Shown piece by piece: positions 34,010 through 43,300 of a stretch of 64,000 nt of DNA. The notes below the pieces were generated by a model that saw nothing but the letters and a program-made list of their open reading frames with translations, was not told the DNA's origin and did no database searches. Each line of letters begins with the position of its first letter. The first letter of the stretch is position 1. Position numbers and translations under genes: made by a program. Location: contig NZ_LMFP01000028.1 in the NCBI RefSeq assembly GCF_001426885.1, positions 148,106-212,105 of the forward strand, read 5' to 3'. This stretch comes from Pelomonas sp. Root1444 (GTDB taxonomy: Bacteria > Pseudomonadota > Gammaproteobacteria > Burkholderiales > Burkholderiaceae_C).

Positions 34010-35279
34010 GGCGTGTCATGCGGCGGTACAGCGCGCCGCGGCTCAAGCCAAGCGCAGCGGCGGCATGGGTGACGTTGTGGCGATGCTCGCGCAATGCCGC
34101 CGCGATGACCGCGCGTTCGGCGTCGATCAGGCCGAATCCGCCAGATGGCGTTTCGGTGACCGGTGCGGGCACGGGAGGCGCGAGTGCCGCGGCGGTGATC
34201 GTGCCGCCTTCGGTCAGGAGCACGGCGCGCTCGATCGCCAGCGCGAGACCCCGCACCTGGTCGGGCCATGCGCCCGCTTGCACCGCTGTCTCGGCCGCTT
34301 CCGTCAGCCTCGCGCCGGGGCGTGCGAACCGCTGGGCGGCGACGCGGGCGAAGTGCCGGGCGAGCAAGACGGCGTCTTCGCCGCGTGCGGCCAGCGGCGG
34401 TACGGCGACCTCGACCGTTGCCACACGGCGCTGCAGCGCAGGCGTCAGCGGCGCCACGCTGTCAGCGATTGCGATGCATCGGACCGCAAGGGGCAGGCGC
34501 TCGAGCAAGCGCGCTTGGGCCACTGCATCCAGTTGGTCGGGATGGCGCAACAGGACGGTACCTGCCGCCCCGTCGAGCCGGTCCCAGGCGGCGTCGTCGC
34601 GGAGGTCGATGCGCAGCGGAGGCGTTGCGGCGCCGGCGGAGTGGGCGTGGAGCGCCAGTGCGGTCAGCGTGCGGCCGCTGCCCGCCGGCCCGGTGACGAT
34701 GACGCCCGCGCCGGTCGGACCGAAGCGGCGCACGAGTTCGCGCAGCCGCTGCATCGCCGCGCTTTCGCCGAGCAGCCGTGCCGGCTCCTGTGACGCAGCG
34801 GCGGGCACCGCCACCGTCGGGCGAGCGCGGCCGACCGCGGCTTCGACCTTGGCGACCAGTTCGGCATTGCGCCAAGGCTTCATCACAAAGTCCCGTGCGC
34901 CGGCCTGCATGGCCGCCACTGCAATGCGGATGCCGCTGTGCGCGGTGATGACGACCACGCACGCCGCCGGGTCGTCGGCGGCGATCCGTTCCAGGCATGC
35001 CAAGCCCTCCCCACCGTCCGACCGGCCCGCGGCGAAGTTCATGTCGAGCAGCACCGCGTCGTAGCGGGCGGCGACCAGGCGCGAGTACGCCGCCTCCGGC
35101 CCCGCCGCCGTGTCCAGTCGATGCCCGGCCATGCGGAATGCGATCTCCATCGCCTCCGCGACGGCCGGGTTGTCATCCACCAGCAGGATTGACAGCCTTC
35201 CCGACCGTCCACTTCCGGACAGTGTGTCCACCGCCGGACGCAGGGCTTGCGGTGGATCGTCGCTAAGTTGTTGCGCCAT
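33999..35279 (-). CDS. NtrC-type response regulator with degenerate sigma-54 AAA+ domain
   Basis: A 426-residue regulator with three domains. The receiver has a D-D acidic pair (L-V-D-D-N), the phosphoacceptor L-L-D-M-N and M-K-P-W. A central AAA+ domain follows, and a Fis-type HTH lies at the C-terminus (H-N-V-T-H-A-A-A-A-L-G-L-S-R-G-A-L-Y-R-R). The AAA+ part keeps a modified Walker A (G-P-A-G-S-G-R-T, Arg for Lys). It lacks the sigma-54-contacting G-A-F-T-G-A loop and a clear Walker B D-E, and it is shortened. It therefore probably binds DNA and acts without sigma-54 remodelling. ATG 35279 begins the conserved domain. It is divergent to the HlyD gene across a 43-bp gap. Confidence 0.87.
   Translation of the reverse strand: MAQQLSDDPPQALRPAVDTLSGSGRSGRLSILLVDDNPAVAEAMEIAFRMAGHRLDTAAGPEAAYSRLVAARYDAVLLDMNFAAGRSDGGEGLACLERIAADDPAACVVVITAHSGIRIAVAAMQAGARDFVMKPWRNAELVAKVEAAVGRARPTVAVPAAASQEPARLLGESAAMQRLRELVRRFGPTGAGVIVTGPAGSGRTLTALALHAHSAGAATPPLRIDLRDDAAWDRLDGAAGTVLLRHPDQLDAVAQARLLERLPLAVRCIAIADSVAPLTPALQRRVATVEVAVPPLAARGEDAVLLARHFARVAAQRFARPGARLTEAAETAVQAGAWPDQVRGLALAIERAVLLTEGGTITAAALAPPVPAPVTETPSGGFGLIDAERAVIAAALREHRHNVTHAAAALGLSRGALYRRMTRHGL
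35207..35239. promoter_or_regulatory. Tandem GTCC-N6-GGAC dyads near the divergent promoters
   Basis: Two copies of GTCC-N6-GGAC (35207-35220 and 35226-35239) lie 19 bp apart inside the first codons of the regulator. A related GTCC-N3-GGAC is found at 35290-35300 in the intergenic gap. Repeated dyads like these are typical of binding sites for Fis-HTH dimers, so autoregulation and control of the export operon are plausible. Confidence 0.5.
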
Positions 35280-35322
35280 CACGTTTTTAGTCCTTCGGAC
35301 CTTCTGCAACCACACTGTCTGC

Positions 35323-36621
35323 ATGATGACCGAACGGCTCGTGCACGCAAACATGCCTCCAGCGGCACCCAGCACCGGGGTGCGCATGGACAGCCGCGTC
35401 GAACGTGCCGCGACCCCGTGGTGGCGCAGCCGCGCCACGCTGATGGTGCTGGCGCTGGTGCTGACGGCGGCATGGGTCTGGCGCTTCCTGCCCGCGAGCG
35501 GGTCGACGGACATCGCCACTGCAGACATCGAAAGCGGCGTGGTGGACCGGGCGCCCTTCGCCGACTACCTGCCGGTGCGTGCCACGGTCGCCCCGAGGGT
35601 GACGACACTCGTGGGCGTGCTGAGCGGCGGGCACGTCGAGAAGCTGCTGGTGCAGGACGGCGCGATGGTCGCTGAAGGGCAGGCGCTGGCCACCCTTTCC
35701 AACCCGGCCCTGCAGCTCGACGTGCTCACGCGCGAGGCTCAGATCGCCAGCCAGTTGGGCCACGTCGCGGGCGAGAGCTTGGGCATCGCACGCAACCGGC
35801 TGGATCGTGCCGGCCAGATCGCGCAGGCCACCTATGACCTCCTGAAGGCGCGGCGGGAGCTGTCGATCCGTCAGCAACTGCACGAGGACGGATTTGTCTC
35901 CGCGGCGGGGGTGAAGAGCTATGCGGAGGAAGTGACCTACCAGCAGAGGCGGCTCAACCAGCTGCGTGAAGGCAACGAACACGAGGCGCGCATCACCGCC
36001 ACCCAGGGCGCCAGGCTGGATGACACGCACGGGCGGCTGGAGCGCAACCTGGCCGCGGTGCGAGCCGGGCTGGACACGTTGACCATCCGCGCGCCTCGCG
36101 CCGGGCGGCTGATCAACTTCACGATCCAACCCGGCCAGACGCTGCGCCCGGGCGACCCGGCGGGGCAGGTGGACAGCGAGGGCTCGTGGAAGCTGACCGC
36201 CGACGTCGACGAATACTTCCTCGGCCGCATTGCCGTCGGCCAGCGGGCAAGCGCGGAGAGCCTCTCGCTGACCGTCTCGAAGGTGCTGCCCGCGGTGAAA
36301 GACGGCCGCTTCCGTGTCGAACTGGCGGTCGACGGCATGCCGCCCGCCGACCTGCATCGCGGCCAGACGCTCGACATCCGCGTCACGCTCGGCAGCACCG
36401 CGCCGGCCCTGGTCGCGCCGGTCGGTGCCTGGCTGGCCGCCGGAGGCGGCACGTCGGCCTTCGTCATCGACGCCGATGGGGAACACGCCCGCCGGCGCGC
36501 CGTGAAAACCGGCCGCCGCAATCCGGAGCAGGTCGAGATCCTGTCCGGCCTCCAACCGGGCGACCGCATCGTCACCTCCCACACCGCGTCCATGAAGGGC
36601 GACGTTCTCAACATCCGCTGA
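35323..36621 (+). CDS. HlyD-family periplasmic adaptor (membrane fusion protein)
   Basis: A protein of up to 432 residues with a single N-terminal membrane anchor (L-M-V-L-A-L-V-L-T-A-A-W-V-W). A biotinyl-lipoyl-like segment (V-G-V-L-S-G-G-H-V-E-K-L-L-V-Q-D-G) and a long alpha-hairpin (about residues 130-245) follow. The second lipoyl half (I-R-A-P-R-A-G-R-L) and beta-barrel domains complete it. It links the inner-membrane ABC transporter to an outer-membrane channel, MacA-like. ATGs at 35323, 35326 and 35386 are all possible starts; the first is annotated. It begins a three-gene operon (11-bp gaps) transcribed away from the two-component system. No TolC-type gene accompanies it. Confidence 0.88.
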   Translation: MMTERLVHANMPPAAPSTGVRMDSRVERAATPWWRSRATLMVLALVLTAAWVWRFLPASGSTDIATADIESGVVDRAPFADYLPVRATVAPRVTTLVGVLSGGHVEKLLVQDGAMVAEGQALATLSNPALQLDVLTREAQIASQLGHVAGESLGIARNRLDRAGQIAQATYDLLKARRELSIRQQLHEDGFVSAAGVKSYAEEVTYQQRRLNQLREGNEHEARITATQGARLDDTHGRLERNLAAVRAGLDTLTIRAPRAGRLINFTIQPGQTLRPGDPAGQVDSEGSWKLTADVDEYFLGRIAVGQRASAESLSLTVSKVLPAVKDGRFRVELAVDGMPPADLHRGQTLDIRVTLGSTAPALVAPVGAWLAAGGGTSAFVIDADGEHARRRAVKTGRRNPEQVEILSGLQPGDRIVTSHTASMKGDVLNIR

Positions 36622-36632
36622 AGGCCCACGCC

Positions 36633-37310
36633 ATGATCCGTCTCGAGAAAATCCAGCGCCGCTACGTCTCCGACGAGGTGGAGACGACCGCGCTCCACGA
36701 CATCGATCTCCACGTCGAAGCCGGCGAGTTCGTCGCCATCATGGGGCCCTCGGGCTGCGGCAAATCGACGCTGCTCAACACGCTGGGCACGGTCGACCGC
36801 CCGACCGCCGGCCGCTACCTGTTCGGCGATCGCGACCTCGCCATGCTCGACGAGAAGGAACTGGCGAAGTTCCGCGCCGCGACGCTGGGCTTCATCTTCC
36901 AAAGCTTCAACCTCATCGACGAGCTGACGATCGAGGAGAATGTCGCGCTCGGCCTGGCCTACCGGGCCGATGCCGGCGACCGGCGCGCGCGCGTGGCGGC
37001 GGCGGTCGACAAGGTCGGCATCGCCCACCGCGCGCGCCACTTTCCACACCAACTGTCCGGGGGGCAGCAGCAGCGCGCTGCGATCGCCCGCGCGATCGTC
37101 GGCAATCCGAAGTTGATCCTCGCCGACGAGCCGACCGGCAACCTGGACACCGCCAACGGCGAGCAGGTGATGAACATCCTCGCGGGCTTGAACGCGGAGG
37201 GCGCCACGCTCGTCATGGTCACGCATTCGCCCAGCCACGCCGACATGGCGAAGCGCCGCATCGACATGCTCGACGGCCGCATCGTGGCCTCCGCCGCCCG
37301 ATCCATCTGA
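36633..37310 (+). CDS. ABC transporter ATP-binding protein (MacB/LolD-like)
   Basis: A 225-residue ATPase with Walker A G-P-S-G-C-G-K-S-T, Q-loop F-I-F-Q-S-F-N-L, signature L-S-G-G-Q-Q-Q-R-A-A-I-A-R-A, Walker B L-I-L-A-D-E-P-T-G-N-L-D and H-loop V-T-H-S. The A-D-E-P-T-G-N-L-D sequence is characteristic of the LolD/MacB/FtsE type, which powers FtsX-like permeases in mechanotransmission rather than transport through the membrane. The start lies 11 bp after the adaptor stop. It partners the permease that follows. Confidence 0.93.
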   Translation: MIRLEKIQRRYVSDEVETTALHDIDLHVEAGEFVAIMGPSGCGKSTLLNTLGTVDRPTAGRYLFGDRDLAMLDEKELAKFRAATLGFIFQSFNLIDELTIEENVALGLAYRADAGDRRARVAAAVDKVGIAHRARHFPHQLSGGQQQRAAIARAIVGNPKLILADEPTGNLDTANGEQVMNILAGLNAEGATLVMVTHSPSHADMAKRRIDMLDGRIVASAARSI

Positions 37311-37321
37311 GGACCGCGCCG

Positions 37322-39742
37322 ATGAACCGCTTCGCGCTGTTGTCGCTCTACCGTTCGCTGACCCGCCACAAGCTCCACGCCGCGCTCAACATCGGCGGGC
37401 TGGCCGTGGGCATCGCGGTGTTCCTGGTGCTGTCGCTCTATGTGCGATTCGAAACCAGCTACGAGAAGTGGCTGCCTGGCCATGAACAGATCTACCTCGT
37501 GCAGACGCGCATCGACCTGCCCGGCAGCCCGTTCAGCGGCGCTTACTCGATGACCATGGGCGGCTTGCTGGAGCAACTGCGTGAGGACCACCCGGGCGTT
37601 CTGGGCACGCGCATCCGCGGCGGCAAGGATGGCGGCAGCGTGCAGCGGGGCGCCGAAGCCATCAAGGAGGACGTGGCGCAGGTGGATCCATCGTTCTTCG
37701 ACGTGTTCGCCCTGCCGATGCTCAAGGGCAGCGGCAGCGCGCTCACCGATCCGACCAGCGCGCTCATCAGCCGCTCGACGGCGCGCATGTATTTCGGCAG
37801 CACGGATCCGGTCGGTCAGCCGCTGACCGTCTCCATCGACTGGCCTGCCATGTACCGCATCGCCGGTGTTTTCGAGGATCTGCCGGCCAACAGCGAACTG
37901 CGGCTGTCTATCCTCATCCCCTTGCCCAAGGGCGCGCCTGCCGGCCAATGGCAGTGGTACATGTGGGGCACGGCCTCGGTCTCCACCTTCCTGCGCTTCG
38001 ACACGGCGGCGCAGCGGCTGGCGCTGGCGCAAACGCTGCCGGCGATGATCGATCGCCGTGCCACCAGCATGGGGCCGCAGCCGTCACGGTTCCTGTCCTT
38101 GCCGTTGCTGCCCTTGTCCGACATGCACCTGCAGCCGCAGGGGTCGGAAAGCGCGGGCCGCAAGACGACGGTGGTGGCACTGGGCATCGTCGGGCTGATC
38201 GCCCTGCTGATCGCGATCGTCAACTACGTCAACCTCGCCACCGCCCGGGCCGGGGTGCGCGCGCGTGAAGTGGCGATGCGCAAGGTGCTGGGTGCGGACC
38301 GGCGTGCACTGGTCGGCCAGTTCCTGAGTGAAGCACTGCTGACGGTGGCCGTTGCTGCGCTGGCTGGCCTGATCCTCGCGGAACTGAGCCTGCCGTGGGT
38401 CAATGCCGCCGGCGGGCTGTCGCTCACCCTGCCCTACTCGCTGGTCGTGCCGGCGCTGACGGCGGCCACGGTGCCGATCGCGCTGGCGGCCGGTTTCTAT
38501 CCGGCCTTGCTCCTGTCACGGTTTCCCGCGGCGGCGGTGCTCGCGTCGGCGCGAGCACCGGGCGGCGGCCGCGCCGGCGCCCGCGTCCGCGAGGCGCTGG
38601 TCGTCTTGCAGTTCGCGCTCTCGACCGCCTTCGTCATCGGCACGGCGGTGCTCGTCGCACAGACCCATCACATGCGCAACGCCGATCTCGGCTTCCAGCG
38701 CGAGGGTCTGCTGATGGTGCCCTCCCTTGCGGAGATCGGCATCAGCCCACCGCAGGCCCGCGCGATCCTTGCAGCATTCCGCGAGTTGCCCGGGGTCCGC
38801 GCCGTCGGCAGCGCGAACGTGGGCGCGGGCGTCGATGGCAATGCCGCGCTCGATGCCATCGACATGCCGGGCCACCCGGCGCCGGGCGTCACGATCCGCG
38901 TGATCAGCGTCGGGCCGGGGTACTTCGAGACCTACGCGCCACGCCTGCTCGCGGGCCGGCTGTTCGACGACGCGCATGCTGCGGACGACGCCAGCGATTG
39001 GCAGAAGTGGAAGCTCGGCCGCAACATCGTCATCAACCTGGAGACGGCGAAACGGCTCGGCTTCGCGTCGGCACAGCAGGCGGTCGGCAAGACCGTGGGC
39101 GGCGCGATGCCGCGCACGATCATCGGTGTCATCGAGCAGTTGCGGTTCTTCTCACCGCGGGCACCCGACGACACGACCAGCTACCAGTACTACCGCGAGG
39201 GTCCCGCAAAGCCCGTCGCCGCGATCCGGTTCACCGGCGATCCGCAGGCGACATTGGCCGCCGCGCGGCAAGTCTGGCTGCGGCTCGTGCCGCAGGTGCC
39301 GTTCGTGGCCGCGACCGCGGACCGGCGGCTGGCGCAGTTCTACGAAGCCGATGATCGCGCCACCCGCCTGTTCGGCATCGGCGCGGCGCTGGCGGTCCTG
39401 ATCGGCTGCGTCGGGCTGTGGGGCCTCGCCTCGTTCAACACCCAGCGGCGGGTGAAGGAGATCGGCATCCGCAAGACGCTGGGTGCCTCATCCGCCGATA
39501 TCGCGAGGCTGCTCGTTGGCCAGTTCCTGCGGCCCGTGCTCATCGCCAACCTGCTCGCATGGCCACTGGCCTTCGTGGCGATGCGCAAGTGGCTGGCCGG
39601 CTTCGACGACCGGATCGAACTCTCGCCGCTCTACTTCGTTGGCGCGACGGTGCTTGCCATGGGCATCGCGGTGCTGACGGTGCTCGGCCAGTCGCTGCGC
39701 GCCAGTCGCGCCGCGCCGAGCTGGGGGTTGCGTCATGACTGA
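37322..39742 (+). CDS. FtsX-like/MacB-type ABC permease with two FtsX domains
   Basis: An 806-residue permease with about eight membrane helices arranged as helix, periplasmic domain (MacB core, residues about 45-275), three helices, linker, helix, second periplasmic domain (about 450-660) and three helices. The motif R-A-R-E-V-A-M-R-K-V-L-G-A-D-R in the first half and R-R-V-K-E-I-G-I-R-K-T-L-G-A-S in the second are the two coupling loops of FtsX permeases, so this is a fused dimer-like form. With the adaptor and ATPase it forms a probable exporter or envelope-stress device controlled by the divergent two-component system. Confidence 0.9.
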   Translation: MNRFALLSLYRSLTRHKLHAALNIGGLAVGIAVFLVLSLYVRFETSYEKWLPGHEQIYLVQTRIDLPGSPFSGAYSMTMGGLLEQLREDHPGVLGTRIRGGKDGGSVQRGAEAIKEDVAQVDPSFFDVFALPMLKGSGSALTDPTSALISRSTARMYFGSTDPVGQPLTVSIDWPAMYRIAGVFEDLPANSELRLSILIPLPKGAPAGQWQWYMWGTASVSTFLRFDTAAQRLALAQTLPAMIDRRATSMGPQPSRFLSLPLLPLSDMHLQPQGSESAGRKTTVVALGIVGLIALLIAIVNYVNLATARAGVRAREVAMRKVLGADRRALVGQFLSEALLTVAVAALAGLILAELSLPWVNAAGGLSLTLPYSLVVPALTAATVPIALAAGFYPALLLSRFPAAAVLASARAPGGGRAGARVREALVVLQFALSTAFVIGTAVLVAQTHHMRNADLGFQREGLLMVPSLAEIGISPPQARAILAAFRELPGVRAVGSANVGAGVDGNAALDAIDMPGHPAPGVTIRVISVGPGYFETYAPRLLAGRLFDDAHAADDASDWQKWKLGRNIVINLETAKRLGFASAQQAVGKTVGGAMPRTIIGVIEQLRFFSPRAPDDTTSYQYYREGPAKPVAAIRFTGDPQATLAAARQVWLRLVPQVPFVAATADRRLAQFYEADDRATRLFGIGAALAVLIGCVGLWGLASFNTQRRVKEIGIRKTLGASSADIARLLVGQFLRPVLIANLLAWPLAFVAMRKWLAGFDDRIELSPLYFVGATVLAMGIAVLTVLGQSLRASRAAPSWGLRHD

Positions 39743-40137
39743 GCTGTGTGGGACGCGCCCAGTGCGTCCAGGCTCAAGTTGAGCGGGGCCTCGTTTTCAT
39801 GCATCCGAGGCTCTTCCGGCGCTGCTTCGGCTGGCAAGCCTGAGGGTGCTGCAACTGAATCCTCTTGCGAGGAAGGAGGGACGGCCGCCGACGAGGAAGC
39901 CTGGGGGGCGAGCCGAAGCGGTTGAACGGCTGGCCGCTGCACGGACGGCGCGAGCAAAGGAACGGGCTCGTTGCCACGCGTGGCCGACTGTTCAGGGATG
40001 AGGCGCAATTCGGCCCATGGCCGTTCTGAAGACGCCAATCGTTTGGGCACACGGTTCAGCAGCGTAAGGACAGCCGCATGCATGACGAAGATGATCAGCC
40101 AGAGCGTCATCGGCTTAGAACGGTTTTGAACCCACAT
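39733..40137 (-). CDS. Small anchored Pro/Ala-rich protein (TonB N-terminus-like)
   Basis: A 134-residue protein with one N-terminal membrane helix (L-W-L-I-I-F-V-M-H-A-A-V-L-T-L-L) followed by a Pro/Ala/Ser-rich stretch. It has the look of a TonB/TolA-like anchor but no C-terminal TonB domain. It ends L-N-L-S-L-D-A-L-G-A and overlaps the 3' end of the permease gene by 10 bp. It may be a gene truncated on that side. The start is uncertain: ATG at 40137, or ATG at 40110 beginning M-T-L-W. No RBS is obvious. Confidence 0.5.
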   Translation of the reverse strand: MWVQNRSKPMTLWLIIFVMHAAVLTLLNRVPKRLASSERPWAELRLIPEQSATRGNEPVPLLAPSVQRPAVQPLRLAPQASSSAAVPPSSQEDSVAAPSGLPAEAAPEEPRMHENEAPLNLSLDALGASHTAQS

Positions 40138-40382
40138 CGCCCGAAGGATAGAGGCGTCGAAGCGTGGCTCAGCGCTCCAGCGACGCAGCGCGCTTGGATC
40201 GGCCCGGTACCGCCAATCCCTCAAGCCCGGCCGGTCGCGCTGTGCATCGTTGTCTTGAAATCAGGCGCCGCGCAAGCTAAGGCGGCGGCCGACGGCATGC
40301 AGGCCCCCTAACAGTCTGGATATACGCGCCCCGTCCCGCCCCCTACTGTCGCGACCTCCCGCATCTTGCGAAGGCAGCGGTC
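40138..40382 (+). promoter_or_regulatory. Region upstream of the four-gene large-protein cassette
   Basis: This 245-bp stretch separates the small anchored protein from the cassette and should hold the cassette promoter. A weak sigma-70-like pair, TTGAAA at 40255-40260 and TAAGGC at 40278-40283 with 17-bp spacing, is the best candidate. A ribosome site (GAAGG) lies about ten bases before the ATG. No operator palindrome was recognised. Confidence 0.35.
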
Positions 40383-43300
40383 ATGACAGCTCCCGACAGG
40401 GTCTTCCTGCAGGCCTGGGCCTGGTACCGCGAATCCGTGGCTCAGGCGCTCGCCGCGTCCGCCATCCCTGAGGCGCAACGGCCGGCGGTCGAGCGGGTCA
40501 TCTGGGAGCTGCTCGGCGTGCTGAACGCTGCGGCACTGCCAGCCAATCCACAGGTCGAGGACTTCCGCGACAACGGCGCCGCCAGTGCCTCGCTCGCGCT
40601 GGCCTGCACCGTCGTCGGCGAGGTGCTGGTGGCGCTGGGCCATGTGAAACAGGCGCTGGACGCGCTGGAGGGCGGCGGCAACCCGGCGGCGGCGCTGGCG
40701 GTCGTGCGGCCGGTCATGGAGCAGGTCGACCGCATCGTGGGCGCCCAGCCCAACGCGCGCTATCCCAGCGCCTTCTCCATCGCCAAGATGCTGCTGCTGC
40801 TCAGTGGCGATGCCGATGCCGCGCCCGCCGCAGGCCACGAGGCGGACCAACTCGCACAGGTCCTCGGTGCCGCAAGTGCCGCCGACATCCGGGACCTGCA
40901 GACAGCACTGGGCCTCGTCGCCCTCGTCCTCGGCAGCATGCTGGACCGCTCGTTCACGGCGCCGTCCAACGCAGGCGGTTTCGTGCAGCAGGCGCTGCCG
41001 GCCTTTGCCGGCATGCCCGTCATCACCCTGCCCGGCCCGCCTGGGCTCAACGGCACGCTGGCGTTCGACGCCGGCCCGCCCAGCGCCGTCAAGGCCGTGT
41101 TGGCCCTGAACCTCGCGCGCTCGCAGGCGCTCGGGGGCACGAACATCGAGTTCGCCCTCCGCGCCACCGGCGGCGTGGAGGCCGTGCTGCCGGTGCTGCC
41201 ACCGGGGCCGGTGCAGGTCAGCGACGCGGGCTACACGCTGGAGCTGGAACTCAAGCGCAGCGGCAACGCCATCACCCTCGGCAGCGCGCAGGCCGGCGTG
41301 ACGCTGAAGGTGCGCGAGCTGGGCATGGCGCTGCTGCTGAAGAACGGCCAGCCCGCGCTGCGCTTCTTCGCCAAAGGCACAGAGGCCACGATCACGCCGG
41401 GCGACAGCTTCCTGAAGCTCATCCTTGGGGACGGCATCACGGTCGGCATGGACATCGTCGCCGAGGCCGACGCCGCCGGCGCACTGCGGCTGGTCAACGG
41501 CACCGGGCTGTCGGCCAGCTTGCCCGTGCCCACGCTGCCCACGGGCCCCTTCGAGCTGCAGCTCATCCACCTGGGCCTGGTACCGGAGGGCGGCAAGTTC
41601 ACGAAGCTGGGCATCGAGGTATCGGCCAGCTTCGGCGTCACGCTCGGCCCCTTCGCGGCGTCGGTGGACCGGCTCGGTTTCAAGCTCAAGCTCGACCTCG
41701 ACGGTGGCACGCCGCTGGCCATCGCCTTCAAGCCGCCCAGCGGCATCGGCCTCGTGCTGGACGCCGGCATCGTCAAGGGTGGCGGCTACCTCGGCGTGGA
41801 CGAGCACGGCTTTGCCGGCGTGCTGGAACTCAAGCTGCTGGCCGTCGACGTCAAGGCGATCGCGCTGCTCAACACCAAGAGCGAGGCCGGTTTCTCGCTG
41901 CTGCTGCTGATCTTCGGCGAGTTCCCGCCCATCCAGCTCTCCTTCGGGTTCACGCTCACCGGCGTGGGCGGCCTGATCGGCGTGCAGCACACGGCCAGCC
42001 CGACGGCACTGTCCCAGGCGCTGGGCGCCGGCCAGCTCGACGCCGTGCTCTTCCCTGACAACCCCGTGGCCAACGCGCCGCAGCTCATCCAGACGCTGCG
42101 CACGCTGTTCCCGGTCAAGGCAGGCGGCTTCGTCATCGGCCCGATGCTGGAGCTGGGCTGGGGCACGCCCAGCCTCGTCACCGTGCGGCTGGGCCTGCTG
42201 GTGGAGGCCAACCAGTTCACGCTGCTGGGCCAGGGCATCGTCGCGCTGCCGCCGCTGCTGTCGGCTGATGCGGCGCTGCTTTACCTGCGGCTGGACTTCG
42301 TCGGCAGCGTCGTGTTCGACCCGCTGCGCATCGCCTTCGACGCCAAGCTCATCCACTCGCGCGTTGCCTTCATCACCATCACCGGCCAGTTCGCCTTCCG
42401 CGCCGCGTTCGGCGACCAGCCCACCTTCCTCATCAGCGCCGGCGGCTTTCACCCGCGCTTCAAGGACATCCCCGCCGACGTGCCCGCGCCCTTCGACCGC
42501 GTGGGCGCGAGCTTCGACATCGGCATCGTCGGCATCTCGCTGCAAGGCTACTTCGCCATCACCTCGGCCACCGTACAGGCGGGTGCCGCGCTGCGGGCCT
42601 GGGCCGACGTCGGCATCGCCAGCATCGAGGGTGGCATCGGCTTCGACGCCATCTGCTACCTGGCTCCGAAGTTCTATTTCGAGCTGGACATCCACGCCTA
42701 CCTGGCCGTGGAAGTGTTCGGGCTGGACTTCGCCTCCGTGCACCTGGACGGCCAGCTCGCCGGCCCGGGCCGCTGGCGCATCGCCGGGCGCGCCAAGGTC
42801 AAGACGCCGTGGCCGCTGCCCGACTTCTCGCTCAACATCGACGAAAGCTTCGGCACCGACGTGGCCACGCCCGCCGTCACCGTGCGCATCGCCGACGAAC
42901 TGGCCCGCGACATTGCCGACACCGCCAACTGGACAGCCCAGCTGCCGGCCGGCGGCGATGGGCTGGTCACGCTGGCGTCGATCCAGCCGGGCGTCGACGT
43001 GCTGGCCCACCCGCTGGGCACGCTGACCTTCCGCCAGAAGCGCGTGCCCTTCGAACTGCGGCTGGACAAGGCCAGCGGCAGCCGCATCGAAGGCGCCAAC
43101 GAGTTCTTCGGCGGCGCCCTTGTCGTCAGCCAGGGTGAGCAGCCCGCCGGGCTGCCCGGCGGGCACGCGGTGCAGGACCATTTCGCCACCGCGCAGTTCC
43201 TGGAGATGTCGGAGGACGACAAGCTCGCCAAGCCTTCGTTCGAGCGCTTCACCGCCGGCTACGAGATGGGCGCCGACAGGTTCACCACCGGCACCGTCGT

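Noticed and set aside
35240-35322. Possible sigma-54 promoter (-24/-12) before the HlyD gene
   Set aside because: No GG-N10-GC pair with the right spacing was found in this stretch.
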